64,000 bases of DNA. Origin: Hyphomicrobium facile (GTDB lineage: Bacteria > Pseudomonadota > Alphaproteobacteria > Rhizobiales > Hyphomicrobiaceae). The notes below the pieces were generated by a model. It searched no databases. It was not told the DNA's origin and saw nothing but the letters and a program-made list of their open reading frames with translations. Location of the stretch: NCBI RefSeq assembly GCF_900116175.1, contig NZ_FPCH01000004.1, positions 62,001 to 126,000 of the forward strand, written 5' to 3'. This document shows positions 19,188 to 28,909 of the stretch, piece after piece. Position numbers and translations under genes: made by a program. The first letter of the stretch is position 1. Each line of letters opens with the position of its first letter.

Positions 19188-20165
19188 ATGACCGCGCTGA
19201 CCATTGAAGCCCGAGCCGAGGTCTGGCCGCTTCGAGAAGCTTTTATCATTTCACGCGGCGCCAGAACGGCCGCCGAAGTCGTCGTGGTCGAAGTCTCCGA
19301 CGGCGCGCATCGGGGCCGCGGCGAAGCGGTGCCGTATACCCGGTATGGCGAGAACGTCACCGGTGTGCTCGAAACCATCCGTTCGTTGGCCGGCCGCGTT
19401 TCGACCCGCACCGATCTCGCGCAGCACTTGGCGCCGGGCGCCGCGCTCAACGCCCTCGACTGCGCCTTCTGGGATCTCGAAAGCAAGCGCACCGGCGTCC
19501 GCGCATACCAACTCGCCGGACTCGCTCCGCCAGAGGCGAAGGTAACCGCCTTTACAATCAGCCTCGATGCACCGGAGACGATGGCCGAAAAGGCGGCGCG
19601 CGTGCCGAACCTTTCGCTTCTGAAACTCAAACTCGGAGGCGCAGGCGACGAGGCCCGCATGCGAGCGGTTCGCGCAGCCCGTCCCGATGCACGCCTCCTC
19701 GTCGACGCGAATGAAGCATGGACCGTCGAGACGGTGCAGCATCTCGTGTCCGTCGCTGCCGAGTGCGGGATCGAGCTGATCGAGCAGCCGCTTCCCGCCG
19801 GCAATGACGAAGCCTTACGCCACATTGAGCGTGCCGTTCCGATCTGTGCCGACGAGAGCGTGCATACGGCCGCCGACATTCCGCGCCTCGTCGGCTCTTA
19901 TGATGCGGTCAACGTGAAACTCGATAAGGCCGGCGGCTTGACCGGCGCGATCAGCCTCGTGCGGGCTGCGCAACGGCAAAACTTCAAGATCATGATCGGC
20001 TCGATGGTCGCGACCTCGCTTGCCGTCGCCCCTGCGATGCTGCTCGCCTCCGAAGCCGATTGGATCGATCTCGACGGGCCTCTGCTTCTGGCGCGCGATC
20101 GCGAATTCGGATTGCGGGTAGAAAACGGGATCATGTATCCCCCCGAGCCGGAACTCTGGGGTTGA
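19188..20165 (+). CDS. dgcA: dipeptide epimerase / N-acetyl-D-Glu racemase (enolase superfamily)
   Basis: The 325-residue enzyme is of the muconate-lactonizing subgroup of the enolase superfamily. It has acid/base lysines K146-x-K148 (LKLKLGG), Mg2+ ligands D173 (VDANEAW), E199 (EQPLP) and D222 (ADES), and the opposing catalytic Lys at K244 (NVKLDKAGG). This is the pattern of L-Ala-D/L-Glu epimerases (YcjG/YkfB) acting on murein-derived dipeptides; alphaproteobacterial members are also called DgcA. The substrate choice is inferred. The start ATG is 72 bp after the coiled-coil gene on the same strand. It converges with an MFS gene 10 bp downstream. Confidence 0.87.
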   Translation: MTALTIEARAEVWPLREAFIISRGARTAAEVVVVEVSDGAHRGRGEAVPYTRYGENVTGVLETIRSLAGRVSTRTDLAQHLAPGAALNALDCAFWDLESKRTGVRAYQLAGLAPPEAKVTAFTISLDAPETMAEKAARVPNLSLLKLKLGGAGDEARMRAVRAARPDARLLVDANEAWTVETVQHLVSVAAECGIELIEQPLPAGNDEALRHIERAVPICADESVHTAADIPRLVGSYDAVNVKLDKAGGLTGAISLVRAAQRQNFKIMIGSMVATSLAVAPAMLLASEADWIDLDGPLLLARDREFGLRVENGIMYPPEPELWG

Positions 20166-20175
20166 GTTGGCGCAG

Positions 20176-21408
20176 TTACGCGGTTTCCACTTTCGCCGCG
20201 CCGAACACCGTGCCCTTGCGCGACTTGACGAGCCATAGTCCAGCGGCAAGCGATACGATCGAAATGGCCACCATCGCCAGATACGACATCGATCCGCCAC
20301 GCGCGTAAGCCCAGCCCGCGATCAGCGTCGAACATCCCATCGCGACCCCGGATGACATCGTCGCGTAAAGCGCCTGCGCCGTGCCCTGCTTCTCCCGGTC
20401 GACGGTATCGTGGATGAAATGGATCGCACCGATGTGCGTCGCGCCGTACGTCAAGCCATGTAGGATCTGCAGCGGCAGCAGCACGGCAAGAGGCGGATCG
20501 AACGCCATCACGAGCCAGCGCAGGATCGCGGCAGCCGCACCGAGCGCGATCAACTGCGCTGCGCCGAACCGCTGAATGACGGAACCCGAAACCGAAAACA
20601 GCAAAACCTCGGCAAAGACGCCGATGGCCCAGAGACTTCCACTCCACGCGGCCGAGAGACCTTGTTGGTTCCAAATCAGAATGCCGAACGTATAGAACGC
20701 GGCATGGGACGCGATCGCGAGCCCCGCCGCAACGAGGAAGACTAGGAACTTCCTCTGCCTCATCAGATCGCGCAGCGCCTCACCTTGCCAAAGCGGCACC
20801 GAGGGCTTCGCCGGCGCGTCCGGCCGGTCTTCCGCCGGCAAGAAGTGACCGGCAAGCACGGTCAACCCGCAGCCGAAAGCAATCAGCCAAACGCCGGCGC
20901 CCCCGCCATATGCATTGATGACGACACCACCGGCAAAGGAGGCAGCGACGAACGACAAGGATCCCCAGAGACGCACACGGCCGTAATGAAGCCCGCGATG
21001 GCGCATGCCATTCACCGCAATCGTCTCGATCAAGGGCATGATCGTCGAGTTGCACAGCATGAGGAGCGTCGCGAAAAGAAGAATGCCGCCGAAGGATTGG
21101 GAGGCAGCAAGCGCGAGCACGAACCCCAAGGTGAGCCAGGCGAGAATGATCAGGTATCTTCGGTGAGCCCACTCACGATCGGCCGCCATGGCGATCACCG
21201 GGGTGACGAACAGGCGAAGAAAGAGAGGTGTGGCGACGATGATGCTGATCTCGGCGGGCGATAGCCCACGCCAATCCAGCCAGACAGGCATGAACGGCAC
21301 GTTCGTTCCGTAAACGACGAACAGCGCCGCGTAGAACAACGCGACCGGCACCGCGAAGCTCCACCTCGCGTCTCTGCCCGCGCCCATACCTCGGTCCCTT
21401 ATGCTCAA
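20176..21408 (-). CDS. MFS transporter (MFS_1-like / HcaT-type)
   Basis: The 410-residue protein has about 12 hydrophobic spans, the first beginning FAVPVALFYAALFVVYG. The sequence VYGTNVPFMPVWLDWRGLSPAEI near residues 33-55 resembles the N-terminus of the phenylpropionate permease/nucleoside-symporter-like MFS group (MFS_1_like). The substrate is not deducible. It converges with dgcA and diverges from a small soluble helical protein at 21545. Location: inner membrane. Confidence 0.8.
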   Translation of the reverse strand: MSIRDRGMGAGRDARWSFAVPVALFYAALFVVYGTNVPFMPVWLDWRGLSPAEISIIVATPLFLRLFVTPVIAMAADREWAHRRYLIILAWLTLGFVLALAASQSFGGILLFATLLMLCNSTIMPLIETIAVNGMRHRGLHYGRVRLWGSLSFVAASFAGGVVINAYGGGAGVWLIAFGCGLTVLAGHFLPAEDRPDAPAKPSVPLWQGEALRDLMRQRKFLVFLVAAGLAIASHAAFYTFGILIWNQQGLSAAWSGSLWAIGVFAEVLLFSVSGSVIQRFGAAQLIALGAAAAILRWLVMAFDPPLAVLLPLQILHGLTYGATHIGAIHFIHDTVDREKQGTAQALYATMSSGVAMGCSTLIAGWAYARGGSMSYLAMVAISIVSLAAGLWLVKSRKGTVFGAAKVETA

Positions 21409-21544
21409 ATGCTCACGTCACCGTATAAGGCCGAACTGCTCAGAATGATCTTCAAGCTCCGCTCGGTTCAGCCGGAGGTTGTGTCTACGCCGCGCGAGAA
21501 TCGCGTAACCCATTAAGCTGATTTTTGCGGAGCACAATACGGCC

Positions 21545-22093
21545 ATGCAGGCTCTTCCCTCGATCATCCCAAGCGACACCGAAACCGAATACCGGGCCAT
21601 TGAAACGACGCTCCTGGAAACCGCCCGCGGACGTTGGTTTTTGGCGGAGCACGGCCGCCGCGCCCGCCGGCTCGACAGCGCCCTTCTCGAAGACGCAATC
21701 AAGCGTCTGCAAAGCTCGTTGCGCGAGCCGCCTGCTCTCCTCGGCCAGCTCAAGGCGGAAATCGAAGCGATCAAGGCGAAGATGGCCGAAACGCGGGCCG
21801 CTCTGCTCGCGAGACCTGCAGTCGACGAAAGCATTCTGCCGTCGCACGCAATCCTGAAGGCGGCCGAAGATATCCACGACATTGCCTGGTCGCTTCAGGC
21901 CAATCCGTTCGATCCGAAGGGCTGCGAGGAAATCGCCCGCAACGCCGGCCGGCTTTACGCGATGAGCCAATCTCAGGCCGCGCAATCCAACCGCGTCGTC
22001 TCAGCAGCGAGTGCGCTCGAAACATCCGCGAACAAGCTCGAAGGCATTCTCGAAAGCATCATGCACGAGCTGAAAGTCGACGACGCCGCTTGA
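21545..22093 (+). CDS. hypothetical helical protein with E-T-A-R-G-R-W-F-L motif
   Basis: The 182-residue soluble, mostly helical product has a conserved-looking N-terminal segment (ETARGRWFLAEHGRR at about 24-38) seen in short alphaproteobacterial hypothetical proteins. A coiled-coil follows at about 55-90, and an amphipathic C-terminus (SALETSANKLEGILESIMHEL) somewhat resembles CheZ-like helical phosphatases. I do not claim that function. It is divergent from the MFS gene and is followed by a bidirectional terminator. Confidence 0.65.
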   Translation: MQALPSIIPSDTETEYRAIETTLLETARGRWFLAEHGRRARRLDSALLEDAIKRLQSSLREPPALLGQLKAEIEAIKAKMAETRAALLARPAVDESILPSHAILKAAEDIHDIAWSLQANPFDPKGCEEIARNAGRLYAMSQSQAAQSNRVVSAASALETSANKLEGILESIMHELKVDDAA

Positions 22094-22117
22094 GGCTCTT
22101 CTTCAATCGGCACGCAT

Positions 22118-22150
22118 AAAAAAACCGGGCGCGTTGGGCCCGGTTTTTTG
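22118..22150. terminator. bidirectional terminator
   Basis: CCGGGC and GCCCGG arms flank a G/T loop. A seven-A run lies on one side and a six-T run on the other, so it works on both strands. It sits between the convergent 182-aa gene and fadL. Confidence 0.9.
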
Positions 22151-22170
22151 TTTTCAGCTCAGGGAGTGGC

Positions 22171-23409
22171 TTACCACTTCGTGCGCATGCCGACAGAGAA
22201 GAGATCGATCGACGCCTGCGCCGTGCCGGTGAATGGGCCGATATCGGTCACTGTGTTGAGGTTGACACCGCCGTCCTGGACAAAGATGTGCGAATACCCT
22301 GCATCGAGGGTGATGGAGTCGCTCCACTTGTAGCTCGCGCCGATGCTCAGCCAGACCCGATTATTGTCGGGAATCTGAACGAGCCTTTCGGAAGGGTCCT
22401 GAACGGGCGAGATCTCATAAGCGACGCCACTCCGCAACGTGAGAAGCGGAGAATAGTCGTATTCACCGCCCACAGAGAAAAACCAACCGTCGTGCCAGTT
22501 CGCGTCGACCGCCAACGTTCCGCCGGGCGTCGTCAACGGAAGGTCCTTGAACACGCTCCAGTTCTTCCATTCCACCGTACCCATGAGCCGAGTGGTTGGC
22601 GTAATCTCCTGCCGCGCGCTCAATGTCACGATATCGGGAAGGTTGACCTTTGCTGTCGCAGGAACGTTGGCTCCGAAGGTGAGAGCCTCTGAATGAAACG
22701 TTCCCTCGAACTCGTGCGTCATCTGAGAGCGATAACCGAGACCGATGGTCGTGCCCCGAGCCGGCTCGATCGTGATACCCGCTGTGCCGCCGAATGCCCA
22801 GTCGGTGCCACCAAATTGCGCGACGCTATCTGGAGAATCGCGAAATTGCAGTTTCGTCTGCGCCCATTCGATCTGCACACCCGCACCGATCGTGATACCC
22901 GGCGCGATGCGATACGCAATCGTCGGATTGGCGTTCATCGTGATAAGCTTGGCTGTCACGCCCAGGTACGATCCCGGGTAGAACGTATTTTCAGGCTTCG
23001 AAGCCAATCCGAACGGCGAGTTGAGCGCGATGCCGATCCAAAGGTCTTTCGAAATCTGGTAAGCGCCATAGCTCGCGCTCGTCGTCGCGTCGATGCCGAT
23101 GTTACCGCTGCTGCCGGAGCCGAAAGGACCCGGACCGGTGATGTCGACATTCGCGTACGGAAGGATCAGCGTGTAAGACGATTCCGAGTTCAGCCCTGGA
23201 AACTGCGCCGTCGCCGCCGGATTCCAGAACATCGACCCGAGGCTGCCGCCCGCCGCGGACCCTGCCGAAGCCGAGCCGAGAAACACAGTCGACTGCTCAT
23301 GAATGTCGAAGCCGCCCGCCGATGCTGCGCTCGACCAAGTCGCAGCAGCAACTGCGCCAATGACTGCGAGACGGAACGGATTCCCTGATCTCTTTTTTGA
23401 CTGCCGCAT
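22171..23409 (-). CDS. OmpP1/FadL family outer-membrane transporter
   Basis: The 412-residue precursor has a basic start and a signal peptide ending near ASAGG. The FadL hatch-type N-terminus (GGFDIHEQSTVFLGSASAG) and MFWNPAA follow, then many beta-strands, ending with the aromatic-terminated strand SVGMRTKW. FadL proteins carry hydrophobic molecules, such as long-chain fatty acids and aromatic hydrocarbons, across the outer membrane. No degradation gene is adjacent, so the substrate is open. It ends at the bidirectional terminator. Its promoter lies in the gap with the thiD terminator. Confidence 0.88.
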   Translation of the reverse strand: MRQSKKRSGNPFRLAVIGAVAAATWSSAASAGGFDIHEQSTVFLGSASAGSAAGGSLGSMFWNPAATAQFPGLNSESSYTLILPYANVDITGPGPFGSGSSGNIGIDATTSASYGAYQISKDLWIGIALNSPFGLASKPENTFYPGSYLGVTAKLITMNANPTIAYRIAPGITIGAGVQIEWAQTKLQFRDSPDSVAQFGGTDWAFGGTAGITIEPARGTTIGLGYRSQMTHEFEGTFHSEALTFGANVPATAKVNLPDIVTLSARQEITPTTRLMGTVEWKNWSVFKDLPLTTPGGTLAVDANWHDGWFFSVGGEYDYSPLLTLRSGVAYEISPVQDPSERLVQIPDNNRVWLSIGASYKWSDSITLDAGYSHIFVQDGGVNLNTVTDIGPFTGTAQASIDLFSVGMRTKW

Positions 23410-23547
23410 GTACTAGCCCCCGACGCCTTGACGGCGTTTACCTTAGTTCTCACCTTACGCTTATCTTTGCCTAACTACATGTGAGGAAAGACTCAACGGG
23501 GCCAAAACATCTATCCTGTGCCACTTGAGCAACAAGAATAGCGGCAA

Positions 23548-23579
23548 CAAAAAACCGGCCCGCCGTAGGCGGACCGGTT
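23548..23579 (-). terminator. Rho-independent terminator after thiD
   Basis: Read on the minus strand, AACCGG-T-CCGCC pairs with GGCGG-G-CCGGTT around a TAC loop, followed by six T residues. It lies about 215 nt past the thiD stop and probably ends the tkt-pgk-ccdA-thiD transcript. It also insulates fadL. Confidence 0.85.
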
Positions 23580-23582
23580 CTT

Positions 23583-23620
23583 GCCAAGCCCCGTTTCAAT
23601 CCCTCGAAACTTAGCTTGGC
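23583..23620 (-). ncRNA. hairpin adjoining terminator, possible small RNA 3' part
   Basis: GCCAAGC and GCTTGGC form a perfect 7-bp stem with a nested TTTC/GAAA pairing, only 3 nt from the terminator stem on the minus strand. Two stacked hairpins ending in a U-run, in a 386-bp gap with no coding call, resemble the 3' half of a small RNA. It could equally be the structured tail of the thiD mRNA. No known RNA family was recognised. Confidence 0.3.
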
Positions 23621-23795
23621 GCTCCCCCCGGAGTCTGTGAACGGCGTTATGCCGAAGTCGCGCGCAAGCTGCCAAAGTCCTAGATGGGGCGCAAGCCTTG
23701 ACGCCTTCCCTGACGTGCGAGTCGAAGCGGTTAGATGCTCGCTCGCCACAGGCCTTGCACGCACGACCAGGAAGCACGCGCCCTGAACGGCGAAG

Positions 23796-24620
23796 CTACG
23801 CTTTTCTCAGCGCAAAATTATGGTCGACAGGTCCGTTGCCTTTGCCGATCTGCATCTGTGCACCGGCAAACAACGCGTGCCAGACGAAGCGCTTTGCGTT
23901 TTCCACTGCCTCGCGCATCGGGTGCCCCTGCGCGAGACCGGCCGCAATTGCTGCCGACAACGTGCAACCCGTGCCGTGTGAATTCCGCGTCGCGACGCGC
24001 GGCCGGCGAAGAACATGATGCTCTTGTCCGTCGAACAAAACATCGACGGCTTCCGCCCCAGTTCCATGACCGCCTTTGAGAAGCACCGCGGCGCAACCGA
24101 ATTTCATCAACGCTTCGGCTTGCACCCGCATATCTGCTTCGGTCTCTGCCAGCGGACCATCGAGCAGTCGGCTGGCCTCCGGGATGTTCGGCGTAATCAG
24201 GCGAGCCCTCGGAAGCAAAGCGCCGCGCACCGCGTCGATGGCATCGGGCGCGAGAAGAACATCCCCGCTCGTCGCCACCATGACCGGATCGACGATCACG
24301 GGCACAGCCGGAACCTCGCCGAGAAGGCGCGCGATCGTCTCGACGGTCGCAGCGTCGCCGAGCATTCCCGTTTTCATGGCCGAAACTTTGAGATCGGAAA
24401 CGACCGAACGAAATTGCGCAGCGATGAAGTCGAGCGATATCGGAAAAACGCCCGTCACCCCGAGCGTGTTCTGCGCCGTCAATGCCGTGATGACAGTCGC
24501 ACCGTAGATTCCGAAAGCAGAAAACGTTTTCAAATCCGCCTGAATACCGGCGCCCCCGGAAGGATCGGACCCGGCTATGGTAAGGGCAATCGGAACAGTC
24601 TCGGCGGCCATCATTTTCAT
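23796..24620 (-). CDS. thiD: hydroxymethylpyrimidine/phosphomethylpyrimidine kinase
   Basis: The 274-residue ribokinase-fold enzyme phosphorylates HMP and then HMP-P to HMP-PP for thiamine diphosphate synthesis. Seen: TIAGSDPSGGAGIQADLK near the N-terminus (substrate and anion binding), a conserved MKTGMLG, KGGHG, and the ATP/catalytic loop S-H-G-T-G-C-T-L. It is full length. It follows ccdA by 35 bp on the same strand and has no TPP riboswitch of its own that I can see. Placement after tkt is notable because transketolase uses thiamine diphosphate. Confidence 0.93.
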   Translation of the reverse strand: MKMMAAETVPIALTIAGSDPSGGAGIQADLKTFSAFGIYGATVITALTAQNTLGVTGVFPISLDFIAAQFRSVVSDLKVSAMKTGMLGDAATVETIARLLGEVPAVPVIVDPVMVATSGDVLLAPDAIDAVRGALLPRARLITPNIPEASRLLDGPLAETEADMRVQAEALMKFGCAAVLLKGGHGTGAEAVDVLFDGQEHHVLRRPRVATRNSHGTGCTLSAAIAAGLAQGHPMREAVENAKRFVWHALFAGAQMQIGKGNGPVDHNFALRKA

Positions 24621-24655
24621 TCCAATGGCTTCATTTGAAGAGCTCAGGCCCCGCC

Positions 24656-25453
24656 TCAGGGCGTTCCCTTTTTCAAAATCTCCGAACTGAGATCAGAGGG
24701 CGTGACGAGGGACTCGATCCTACCCAGCGCCGGGAAGTTCTCGATCATCCATTGGCTGAACCAGTTCTGCGCACCAAACACGAACAGCAGACCCGTTACG
24801 ACGAGCAGCAGCCCCATGACTTTTTCGAGTGTCGCGAAATGGCGCTTGAACCGCTTCATGAACCCGAGGAACGGGCGTATCGCGATTGCGGCAAGGATGA
24901 ACGGGACGCCGAGACCGAGCGAATAGACAAGGAGCAGACTGACGCCGGCTGAGAGGCTCGACTCGCTCGCGGCAAGCGTCAACACCGTTGCGAGCACCGG
25001 CCCGATGCACGGCGTCCACCCGAACGCGAACGCGAGCCCCATGACGTAGGCGCTGAGGAAGCTCGATTCCTTTGCGGCGGTCGAATATCGCGCTTCATTG
25101 TAGAAAAGATGGATGCGGAAAATTCCGAGGAAGTGCAGCCCGAACAGAATGATGACGATACCGGCGAGCGTACCGAGCGACGCGCGATAAGAGAGCAGCA
25201 CCTGACCGATCGAGCTCGCTCCGGCGCCGAGGCTGACGAATATCGTCGTGAACCCCAGGACGAAGAACACAGCGGAAATGACGACGCGCAACCAGACGCC
25301 GCGGTCTATCTTTTCGTCACCTGTCAACTGATCGAGCGTCGTCCCGCCGATATAACCGAGATAGGGCGGCACGAGCGGCAGCACGCATGGCGACAGGAAG
25401 CTCGCGAGACCCGCAAGACCGACGCCAAGATAGATATGAGCATCTGCGAGCAT
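24656..25453 (-). CDS. ccdA: cytochrome c biogenesis protein CcdA
   Basis: The 265-residue inner-membrane protein of the CcdA/DsbD-beta family moves reducing equivalents from cytoplasmic thioredoxin to periplasmic thiol proteins for haem attachment. Six hydrophobic spans are visible, and the paired redox motifs are present: SPCVLPL with Cys23 in span 1 and GWTPCIGP in span 4. It lies between pgk (43 bp) and thiD (35 bp), same strand. Periplasmic cytochromes such as the XoxG encoded 7 kb away would need this function, but the operon context is glycolytic. Confidence 0.93.
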   Translation of the reverse strand: MLADAHIYLGVGLAGLASFLSPCVLPLVPPYLGYIGGTTLDQLTGDEKIDRGVWLRVVISAVFFVLGFTTIFVSLGAGASSIGQVLLSYRASLGTLAGIVIILFGLHFLGIFRIHLFYNEARYSTAAKESSFLSAYVMGLAFAFGWTPCIGPVLATVLTLAASESSLSAGVSLLLVYSLGLGVPFILAAIAIRPFLGFMKRFKRHFATLEKVMGLLLVVTGLLFVFGAQNWFSQWMIENFPALGRIESLVTPSDLSSEILKKGTP

Positions 25454-25496
25454 TACAGCCTACTTCCTGATGCTTGGCTCGCCGGTAAACGCGTCT

Positions 25497-26696
25497 TCAG
25501 CGCGCGAGCGCTGCGACGCCTGGCAATTCGCGGCCCTCGAGCCATTCGAGGAATGCGCCGCCTGCGGTCGAGACATAGGTGAAATCATCCGCCACGCCGG
25601 CCGAGTTCAAAGCCGCGACCGTATCTCCGCCGCCCGCGACCGAAACAAGCTTTCCTGCTTTCGTCAATTGAGCGGCCGCGCGCGCCAGCGCAAACGTACC
25701 CTCGCCGAAAGGCGCAATTTCGAACGCTCCGAGCGGGCCGTTCCAAAGCAGCGTTTTAGTACGATCGAGGAGTTCACTGGTGCGCGCAACGGATTTCGGA
25801 CCAACGTCCAGGATCATCGCGTCCGCCGGCACGCTATCGATCGCCACAACCTCGCTGGCGGCGCCTTCCTTGAATTCGCGCGCAACGACCGCATCGACCG
25901 GCAGGACGATTTCGCAGCCCTTCTGCTTCGCGGCAGCCATGATGTCTCGCGCGGTCGCATGAAACTCCGGCTCAGCGAGAGATTTGCCGACGGCGACGCC
26001 GAGAGCTTGGAGAAACGTGTTCGCCATGCCCCCGCCGATGATCAGGCTGTCGACCTTCGCGACGAGGTTCGTCAAAACCGGAATCTTCGTCGAAACCTTG
26101 GCTCCGCCGACGACCGCAGCGGTCGGCCGCTGGGGCTTTTCGAGCGCGGTTCTGAGGGCGTTGATCTCCTCCATCAGCAGCGGCCCGGCGTATGACGGAA
26201 GAAAATGCGTCAATCCCTCGGTCGACGCATGCGCGCGGTGCGCACACGAAAATGCGTCGCCCACGAAGATGTCGCCAAGCTTCGCAAGCTCTCCCGCGAA
26301 GGCCGGATCGTTCTTCTCCTCGCCCTTGTGAAAACGCAGGTTCTCGAGAAGCGCCACATCGCCATTCTTCAGCTTGCCGACGGCACTCGCGGCTTCCGCA
26401 CCGATGCTGTCGCCGCCAAAAGCAACCGGCCGCCCGAGCAAGCGTTGCATCATCTCGGCGACAGGCTTCAACGACAGGTCGGCTTCAGGACCATTCTTCG
26501 GCCGTCCGAAGTGTGAGATCACGATCACCTTGGCGCCGCGATTGGCCAAGGCGTTGATGCCGGGCAGCAGCCGCTCGAGACGCGTCGCGTCCGTGACTTT
26601 CCCGTCTCTCACCGGAACGTTGAGATCGGCTCGAACGATAACCCGTTTACCTTCGACGTCGATCCCATCCGTCGTCTTCAGCTTGTCGAGGTTCAT
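25497..26696 (-). CDS. pgk: phosphoglycerate kinase
   Basis: The 399-residue enzyme interconverts 1,3-bisphosphoglycerate + ADP and 3-phosphoglycerate + ATP. The substrate-binding RADLNVP near residue 24, the hinge/nucleotide motifs GGAKVSTKI and IGGGMANTFL, and the C-terminal SVAGGGDTVAALN are all present, and the length is normal. It is 41 bp downstream of tkt. In many alphaproteobacteria gapA sits between tkt and pgk; it is missing from this position here. In a methylotroph the enzyme serves gluconeogenic flow from the serine cycle. Confidence 0.96.
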   Translation of the reverse strand: MNLDKLKTTDGIDVEGKRVIVRADLNVPVRDGKVTDATRLERLLPGINALANRGAKVIVISHFGRPKNGPEADLSLKPVAEMMQRLLGRPVAFGGDSIGAEAASAVGKLKNGDVALLENLRFHKGEEKNDPAFAGELAKLGDIFVGDAFSCAHRAHASTEGLTHFLPSYAGPLLMEEINALRTALEKPQRPTAAVVGGAKVSTKIPVLTNLVAKVDSLIIGGGMANTFLQALGVAVGKSLAEPEFHATARDIMAAAKQKGCEIVLPVDAVVAREFKEGAASEVVAIDSVPADAMILDVGPKSVARTSELLDRTKTLLWNGPLGAFEIAPFGEGTFALARAAAQLTKAGKLVSVAGGGDTVAALNSAGVADDFTYVSTAGGAFLEWLEGRELPGVAALAR

Positions 26697-26737
26697 TCCG
26701 CGTCCATTCCGGTATCAAATGCCTGGTTGTCAGCTCG

Positions 26738-28750
26738 TCATGCGGATTTCGAAATCGCGCCCCGCGCTGCTTCCGCTACGTGCGAAGCGGTGATGCCGAA
26801 ATGCTCATAGAGCTTACCGGCAGGCGCCGACGCGCCGAAACCGTGCATGCCGATGAAGACGTCGGACGGATTGCGAAGCCATTCGTACCACGACTGTGCC
26901 GTGCCTGCTTCGACCGCAATCCGCGGAACGTCGCCGAGGACATCACGTTGATAGGCCTCGGACTGAGCACGGAAGAGTTCGAACGACGGCATGGAGACGA
27001 CGGCGGCCTTGATGCCATCCTTCGCCAGCGCAGCAGCCGCTTCGACTGCGAGGCCAACCTCGGAGCCGGTCGCGAGCAACGTCACGTCGCGCTTGCCCTC
27101 CGGCGCCTTCAAAACGTACGCGCCCTTTGCGCTGAGGTTTTCAGCGCCATCCGCACGAAGATTGGGTACCGCTTGCCGCGACAGGGCCAGAACTGATGGC
27201 GCCGCTTCGGACGCAATCGCCAGCTCCCAGCACTCGGCCGTTTCGACGCCGTCAGCCGGACGAAACACATTTACGTTAGGGATCGCGCGGAGCGAACTCA
27301 GGGTCTCCACGGGCTGATGCGTCGGCCCGTCTTCGCCAAGACCGATCGAGTCGTGCGTCAGCACGTAAAGCACGCGCTGCTGCATCAAAGCCGAGAGACG
27401 AATGGAAGGACGGCAGTAGTCCGCGAAGACGAGGAACGTCCCGCCGTAGGGAATGAACGAGCCCGAGAGTGCGAGGCCGTTCATCGCCGCGGCCATGCCG
27501 TGCTCGCGCACGCCGTAGTGGATGTAATTGCCTGAGAAGTTCTCGGGCGTCACGGAGTTGTGGTGCTTGGTCCGCGTGCCGTTCGATCCCGAGAGGTCAG
27601 CGGATCCGCCGATCAATTCCGGCAGGACCGGCACGAGGCGTTCAATCGTCAACTGCGACCAGACACGCGTGGCGCGCTTTGCGGTATCGCTCGTGAAAGC
27701 GGTCTTCGCCTCGGCGATCGCCTTCGCAACGAGGGCTTTCGTATCGCGCCCGGCAATCAATGCGTTCGCTTCCGGGCTCGCAGCGGATACGCGCGTTGTC
27801 CACTCGGCGCGAAGCTTCTCGTGCGCGCTGCCAACCCCGCGCCAAGCGGCGAGGATGTGACCGGGAATCTCGAACGGCCCATACGGCCAACCGAGCTTCT
27901 CGCGCGTATTCTTGATCTCCTCGGCGCCAAGCGGTTCGCCGTGAGCGGAAGATTTACCGGCTTTGTTCGGCGAGCCGTATCCGATCTGCGTCTTGCAGGC
28001 GATGAGCCACGGCTTCGACGGATCGGCCTTGGCTGCTTTGATCGCCGCCGAGACGGCCGCCGCATCGTGGCCGTCCACCTTCGCCGTATTCCAGCCCGAC
28101 GCCTCGAAGCGCTTCACTTCGCTGTCCGAGACCGACAGGCTGGTCGCACCGTCGATGGTGATCGAGTTATCGTCCCAGAGGACGATCAGCTTGCCGAGCT
28201 TCAGATGCCCCGCGAGCGAAATGGCTTCCTGGCTGATGCCCTCCATCAGGCATCCGTCACCGGCGATGACGTACGTATGATAGTCGATGAGTTCAGAGCC
28301 GACGCGCGCCGCGAGCAAGCGTTCCGACAGCGCCATGCCGACGGCATTGGCGAGACCTTGGCCCAGCGGCCCCGTCGTCGTCTCAATTCCGGGAGCGTGG
28401 CCATATTCGGGATGACCCGCGGTCTTCGAACCGAATTGACGGAAGTTCTTGATCTCCTCGATCGTCATGCCGGGATAACCGGTCAGATAGAGGAGTGAAT
28501 AAAGAAGCATCGACCCGTGACCGGCCGACAGGACGAATCGATCGCGGTTCGGCCATTCCGGCGCACTCGCATCGAACTTGAGCGCTTCGGTGAACAAAAC
28601 GGTCGCAACATCGGCCATGCCCATGGGCATCCCGGGATGACCGGAATTGGCCGCCTGAACGGCATCCATCGCCAGGGCGCGGATGGCATTGGCCATTTCC
28701 CCGAGGCTTGCTGCCGGCGCCGTGTCGGCCTTGATCTGGGCTTTACTCAT
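26738..28750 (-). CDS. tkt: transketolase
   Basis: The 670-residue thiamine diphosphate enzyme of the pentose phosphate pathway moves C2 units between ketoses and aldoses. Motifs: substrate-binding [24 protein letters not shown], the ThDP/metal motif [13 protein letters not shown], and the pyrimidine domain with [14 protein letters not shown] start at MSKAQIKAD, which matches family N-termini; the open frame extends 50 codons further upstream, in Gly/Pro/Arg-rich translation without coding character. It lies upstream of pgk, probably co-transcribed. Confidence 0.95.
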   Translation of the reverse strand: MSKAQIKADTAPAASLGEMANAIRALAMDAVQAANSGHPGMPMGMADVATVLFTEALKFDASAPEWPNRDRFVLSAGHGSMLLYSLLYLTGYPGMTIEEIKNFRQFGSKTAGHPEYGHAPGIETTTGPLGQGLANAVGMALSERLLAARVGSELIDYHTYVIAGDGCLMEGISQEAISLAGHLKLGKLIVLWDDNSITIDGATSLSVSDSEVKRFEASGWNTAKVDGHDAAAVSAAIKAAKADPSKPWLIACKTQIGYGSPNKAGKSSAHGEPLGAEEIKNTREKLGWPYGPFEIPGHILAAWRGVGSAHEKLRAEWTTRVSAASPEANALIAGRDTKALVAKAIAEAKTAFTSDTAKRATRVWSQLTIERLVPVLPELIGGSADLSGSNGTRTKHHNSVTPENFSGNYIHYGVREHGMAAAMNGLALSGSFIPYGGTFLVFADYCRPSIRLSALMQQRVLYVLTHDSIGLGEDGPTHQPVETLSSLRAIPNVNVFRPADGVETAECWELAIASEAAPSVLALSRQAVPNLRADGAENLSAKGAYVLKAPEGKRDVTLLATGSEVGLAVEAAAALAKDGIKAAVVSMPSFELFRAQSEAYQRDVLGDVPRIAVEAGTAQSWYEWLRNPSDVFIGMHGFGASAPAGKLYEHFGITASHVAEAARGAISKSA

Positions 28751-28909
28751 TCTTTTCGTGGATCCGTTTTCATGAGCGCCGCTGGCGCCGCCGTGAGGTC
28801 GAGGGACATTTACCGGGGGATTGCGGCCCCGTCTACCGCAGCGAGACCCGTGGTGCACGGCAAAAACCGCACCTCCGGACCCATTGCCGTAGGGGACCAA
28901 GTGTCACGC

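Noticed and set aside
23620-23780. possible tRNA or riboswitch near thiD
   Set aside because: No cloverleaf can be drawn, and no TPP riboswitch core (CUGAGA...) is seen. thiD also appears to be an internal operon gene, so a leader riboswitch would not be expected here.
26738-28900. 720-codon version of transketolase
   Set aside because: The extra 50 N-terminal residues are Gly/Pro/Arg/His-rich and unlike any transketolase. The ATG at 28750 gives the normal family N-terminus.
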